Source: Misgurnus anguillicaudatus
Lineage: Eukaryota > Chordata > Actinopteri > Cypriniformes > Cobitidae
Length of the DNA stretch: 64,000 bases
Assembly: GCF_027580225.2 (NCBI RefSeq)
Contig: NC_073342.2
Location: 14,335,501-14,399,500, forward strand
Direction: 5' to 3'
This document shows, piece after piece, positions 59,317 to 64,000 of this stretch; the first letter of the stretch is position 1; every line of letters begins with the position of its first letter. Both the position numbers and the translations under genes were made by a program. Under the pieces are notes generated by a model. That model was not told the origin of the DNA, did not search any database, and was given only the letters and a program-made list of their open reading frames with translations.

Positions 59317-60187
59317 CTGAGGATGAGAACCACAAAACAACCATGAGAACATTGCTTAAAGTAGATGCATAAGAGTTGTAACTGCTTGTTTGGTTTAATG
59401 TTTAATAAAAGATTGTGATTTTACGCAATAAAGTAATGAACCAACTCGACTGTCTGCCATGATCCCGGGAGTTTTGTCATAAACTCATTGCGCTAAATGA
59501 GAGGCACATGTGAAGCTCTCTGGAGACCGTATAGCGTCGGAAACAACGGAAATGTTTGACCTTCGTTTTGGCACCCAGACATCTCCACGGGGACCGCCAG
59601 TTGGCACCTCGCAACAGTCTGCATGTGCCAGCGAGTGCCACTCACATCGCAGTCAATAACTGCCTAGGGGGAATGGGGTGGGGGGCATCCTATGATGTCA
59701 CCAGTGGCATACACAAGAATGACACAATGACTATGGTGAGACTCCTGAGGGTTGGTGCGCCTTGCTGTGGTTTACCAGCATGCGGCTCTACTAAGAACCA
59801 TGTCAACATCGACAAGCAAATGTGAGTTCCTGCTGCAAGGCCGGCGTTTCAACGCAATGATCCGCTACGGCGACGCTATTAATAACATTAAAACCACTCA
59901 AGATAATGGATTCGTCACAGACAAATATGCATGTCAAAGCTGTTAAAACTAAAAAGAACTTGAGGGAGGTAATCCAATTTAAGTAGCATTCAAGAAATAG
60001 CTAGCTGGCCAGAAAGACAAAACTGTGAATGCTATAGACTTATGTATGTATATATAACTGTATGTATTAGAGCTGCAATCCTTGCTAAAATGGAAATGAG
60101 ATCACAATTCTCATTTTAACAAAAAAATTTTTTGCACTCAAGTAAAAAATGCGCTACACAGGACTTTCAGTTATAATAAAGTGGACT
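59317..60187. other. Intron 1, left part: no gene seen
   Basis: 0.87 kb. 59430-59720 is balanced in composition and single-copy-looking. Plus frames at 59556-59946 show no domain. No minus-strand signal-peptide exon with a suitable donor was found here. Confidence 0.55.
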
Positions 60188-60515
60188 TAGGGATGCATAG
60201 CAGAATAAAAGTTTTTGTTTTTGCATCATATATGTGTGTGAACTGTGAATAATAATTATGTATATATATAAATATGCACACATGCATGTATAATTTTAAG
60301 AAAGAATATATATTTATATATTGCGTATTTATATTTATATATAATATAAATTATACATTAATATACAAATGTAAACATTTCTTAAATATATACATGCATG
60401 TGTGTGTATTTATCTATACAAAGTTATTATACACAGCTCACAGACATATATGATGCAAAAACAAAAACTTTTATTTTGCTATAGATTAATCGCGATTAAT
60501 CGTTATGCATCCCTA
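60188..60515. mobile_element. Non-autonomous hAT-like element, TAGGGATGCATA ends
   Basis: 328 bp. Left end TAGGGATGCATAGCAG; right end reversed TAGGGATGCATAACGATTAA. The interior is (TATATA)-rich with GATTAATCGCGATTAATCG at the right, like the 3566 and 40849 family. Flanks GTGGACTT and ACGGACTT are similar but shifted, so the duplication is imperfect. Confidence 0.75.
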
Positions 60516-60707
60516 CGGACTTAAAAGAAACAGTCTCAAAACCGTCTTAAAAGTCTCTTTTCCATATTTTAGACTCCTTAAGATGAGTAACTTAAATCTG
60601 TAAGCTGTTAAACATAAACAAAATAATTTTCTGCAATGGCACTCATTTATTTCTCTTTTGTGTGAAAATCGCAGCTCCAAATCTACCAAGTAAACCAATT
60701 ATGTGGG

Positions 60708-61316
60708 TTGTGGCTAGATGGAATACAGCTACAGCAAAACTCTTGTGAAATCTCGCTGGATGAGCATTTTTTCCATCCTAATCCTAACCCTAAACTAGGG
60801 ATGGGACGATAAATGCTGATACACACTAATAATACCTGTCCGATAACGATTCTGAATCATGCATGCATCGTTACGTTAGTGATGTCATACGCCGGTCTGC
60901 GAAGCTCAACACAACATCAAACACGCGCCCCCAGTCTTTCCTACCACAGGCGCTTGTAATGCTAACCAGACATCCAAATGCCGCCATATACCACAAAAAA
61001 AATGATAACCCACATGATCATCGTTTTCGTGATCGATCACTGATGCCACGTTTAAGTACTCGAGCAATCGAGTACTCGTGTCCAATCCATCCCTATTTTG
61101 AATGTAGCGGCATTTCACCGTAATTCACTGACAACCACAGCAAACATCATTGGCCAATTTATTGGCCCAACACTACCCTAAATCCAACATTTCATGGGAT
61201 TCAGGCCGTGGCTGTATCCAATCTGTAGCCAGAACCGCTGCTATTAATCCTAACCCTAAACCCAATATCTCGCGAGATTTTGCTATAGCTGTATCTCCTC
61301 TAGCCAGAACCGACTA
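60708..61316. mobile_element. Inverted-repeat element with a TAGGGATGGGA insertion
   Basis: GTGGCTAGATGGAATACAGC (60708) pairs with GCTGTATCTCCTCTAGCCAG (61288-61307), and AATCCTAACCCTAAAC occurs at both 60779 and 61247. Between them 60797-61094 starts TAGGGATGGGACGATAAATG and ends GTGTCCAATCCATCCCTA. The 155-residue frame 61150-61617 starts inside this repeat. Confidence 0.6.
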
Positions 61317-62193
61317 TGTGTTTAGGTCTGCCGCCTTGTTACACGTCACACGCGTGATTAGATTACTACTACGTCAATCCACATTCCGATGCATCACTAT
61401 GCATTGCATCCTTAGTTTTTTACTAAGCACAGGTAAGTCTGTTCCTCACACTTTTACTCTCTCGTACCAAAAATTGGTAAACAGCAATCAAACTATCATG
61501 CCAAAAATATGGGAAGTAAACAATGTAAAACAGAACAAGATTTTCACATTTTCTAAAGTGCTTGCTCGTGCAAAAGTCACTGCCATGACGCAAGGGCATT
61601 TCACGGTTGTCAAATAAGCCACTAATAAAATGTACGTTTGAGATGGTGAAATCTCGAAAGTCCTCTAAAGTGGTATTTTCCATCACATGACCTCAGCTTT
61701 CTGCCCAGGCTGGTATCCAGCAGTCTTACGAGACTAAACAGAGAACAACTGTGATTTGGTATTATCTGAAAGTCAACACTGCAGCAATTTTTGGCTGGAG
61801 GGCTCTTTTATCAGCAACCACAAGCTAGGAAAACCGGCCTGCGAGTGTCTTTCAGAGATTCTCTGTGGAAAGAAGCTGTGCTAGGAGACAACCAGAGATC
61901 TCCAAATTTGTAGAGTCATCACAATACGTGCACAACTTTCTGAATTCATCCACCTACAGACATGACATCTATTGCGATGCACAAAGCTATAAAAATTATA
62001 GCAATGTTGACTGAACATGTAAAAAATGTATGTGTTCAATGACTGAACATTGAAAAAAATGTAAGGTTAATGTTTAAAATTGCTCTGTTTACCCATCCAA
62101 GTAACTTAAATATTTAGTTGAAAACATACATATCTAACGTATCTATTGTGTGTCGTCATGTATGGCTTTCTGAGGAACAAGATATGAATCTAT
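61317..62193. other. Intron 1: no gene seen
   Basis: 0.88 kb without clear repeats or coding signal. The 87-residue minus frame at 61423-61686 is unrecognised. Confidence 0.5.
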
Positions 62194-64000
62194 TAGGGAT
62201 GCTCATATCAGTTAATTTTCCCGACCGACAACCGTAGCTTCTAAACCGAACATTAACCGTTAACTGATAAGATTTTAATATGAAATTGTCATTCAGTAAA
62301 AATACAGTTGACGGTTGTCCGTGAACTAGTAAAAACAAAAGATTTAATTTGAAAGTGCAAACAGCAGCGACAGATCAACAACAGAACCAGGATTCATACA
62401 TTATCAGAAATTCACGCAATATATTCACCTTATTAAAAAGCACGCGATCAGTCCAGAGGATTAATATCCAAAAAGGGCAGATTGTCTCCGTTTCATCTAC
62501 CACAGTGGTCATTTCTAAAGCAGGATGCTTTTCAGAAAGTTTTGTTTTTGCGTCGTCTTTCTCTGTTTGTGCAAAAAGAGAGATGTTTATGGAACAGAGC
62601 ATGTGAGCGGAGTGGTAATATTTCCATCAGAGCGCAGAGCGCATTTCCGAAGTTTCCGCTCCGGTCGCTCAATACGCAGCACTGCTCGCTCATCCCATGC
62701 CCTTTGGTAATTTGATAGTTCGAGAATCTATAGCAATAAGTTATGGAGTTCAAATATTGTTTTAATGAAGTCGCCAGCCTTATATAGAAATGAAAGAAAT
62801 GAAACTAAGATGACAGTATAAATGTAGCGTCGTCTGCATCTAGATGCAGTTTTAAAGATGAAAATTACTTTAATCTAACTGATCAACACAAATACAAAGC
62901 GCCAAAATATAACTGATTGCTTACCAGCATTAAAACCACTTAAAATAAAAACCTGTATAGTTCTCCGCTCCGTGGATGAGGAAGCTTCAGCCAAAAACGC
63001 CGGTGCCTTCAGTATTAACTGACTGAACACTTGACTCTTCCATGGACATTTAGATATTAATTTTTTTCATCAACAGCATGCGATGAACATTATAAACATT
63101 GATGATAATCTGCCGACTCGACTGATTCAGCACGTCCTCTATTTTACAGAGTCCGCTTAATTAACGGCTTTTCGTTCGGTCCGCGTGAGCTAAACATTTT
63201 TGTTCTGTAATTTGCTCTCGCGTAGGCTATATTTCTACATATTTTCGACCAAGTAACACTCGGGATAAAATGTAAGTTGTTTTAGATAGCATTTAAGCTT
63301 CTGAAATGTTGACAAATCAGTCTGACTAAAATGATCTATCCAGATGAATTTAGCCAAAATAATGATTTATTCGTTTTCATACTATATTAGATACACGTTA
63401 ATTTATCTACTAATATACTATTGAAAATGCCATAAATAAATACTCATGGCCTTCTGTATTGCATTCGTTTTGTACATTTACAGGTTCATAAATACTGTCT
63501 AATTTTAATTTCTTTAAGACACAGCTGTGTTCTGTATTTACTGATGCACTGTAAATTTGCACTTTGCACTTGAAATTGTTCTTCAATTTATTTTAATTTT
63601 TTCAAATAATATATTTATATAATAGTATAGTTCGTTGGGGAACGAATTATTATAATATTTCGTAATTACTTATTACATTTATTATTACTTAAATTGTGAA
63701 TTAGTAAAACGTGGAGGTCGTGGAAACAATTTGTTAATTTGAATTATATCCGGAGCACCGTATCAGTTAAACTATAATAGCCAACACACAACTGTACATA
63801 ACTGCGATTTATCAGCTTATACTTTAATTAAATGCAATTATCCAAGAACGTCAGTACAGAAAACAATTAGGCTTACTAAATTTTTTTTTATGTCAGAGCG
63901 GGATCTGAATGGGAATTGGTTTATTTGCTAGCGTGAGCGGAAAGTTAACGGAGCGCTTGCTTGGGCGGTGAGCGACTGAGTGGAGCGCTTGAACAGTAGA
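62194..64000. mobile_element. Probable hAT-like element, right end outside the window
   Basis: Starts TAGGGATGCTCATATCAGTT followed by CCGACCGACAACCGTAGC and ACATTAACCGTTAACTGATA, which looks like a hAT terminus. No matching inverted end was found before the window edge, so its extent is unknown; part of this stretch may be plain intron 1. Frames at 62349-62753 are under 86 residues and unrecognised. Confidence 0.45.

Noticed and set aside
61150..61617. 155-residue plus-strand frame
   Set aside because: Its first third lies in an inverted-repeat element (CCTAACCCTAAAC, CTCTAGCCAGAAC); no transposase or other motif follows.
59317..64000. Search for lrp5 exon 1 (signal peptide)
   Set aside because: No minus-strand ATG followed by a hydrophobic leader and a phase-1 GT donor was found; exon 1 is probably beyond the right edge.

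Overview
The window is a vertebrate genomic segment carrying most of one protein-coding gene: lrp5, the Wnt/beta-catenin co-receptor, on the minus strand. Twenty-two coding exons can be placed between 2031 and 59316. They add up to 4510 nt, join in one continuous frame (2 nt, then 1502 codons, then 2 nt), and each has GT donor and AG acceptor signals. The signal-peptide exon lies beyond the right edge. The last exon (rest of the cytoplasmic tail, stop, 3' UTR) lies beyond the left edge. It is lrp5 rather than lrp6 because the transmembrane and juxtamembrane part ([32 protein letters not shown]) is LRP5-type.

The host is most likely a cyprinid or close otophysan fish. This is inferred from the introns, which are full of short inverted-repeat transposons of types familiar from zebrafish and carp (ends such as TTAAAGGGATAGTTCACCC, TAGGGATGCACCGAATC, TTAAAGGTGCAGTGTGT, CAGTGTTGGGG). 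No second gene, RNA gene or autonomous transposase was found.

Layout from left to right: 1-2030 is intron 22, a GGAT/AGAT-type tetranucleotide array that repeatedly contains copies of the exon 22 splice-donor junction. 2031-14689 holds exons 22 to 8: the tail, transmembrane segment, three LDLR-A repeats, EGF4, propeller 4, EGF3, propeller 3, EGF2 and the end of propeller 2. Inside it lie an 815-bp palindrome (intron 16) and a 22-bp minisatellite (intron 12). 14690-37738 is the 23-kb intron 7, a stack of nested mobile elements. 37739-46143 holds exons 7 to 4. 51324-59316 holds exons 3, 2b and 2a. Exon 2, single in mammals as I recall, is split here by an extra intron. 59317-64000 is part of intron 1.

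The protein has the standard LRP5/6 order: four YWTD beta-propellers each followed by an EGF module, three LDLR-A repeats, one membrane helix, and a PPPSP-bearing tail that recruits Axin/GSK3 when Frizzled-Wnt binds outside. I found no new biochemical system. The unusual material is in the repeat architecture and the exon structure.
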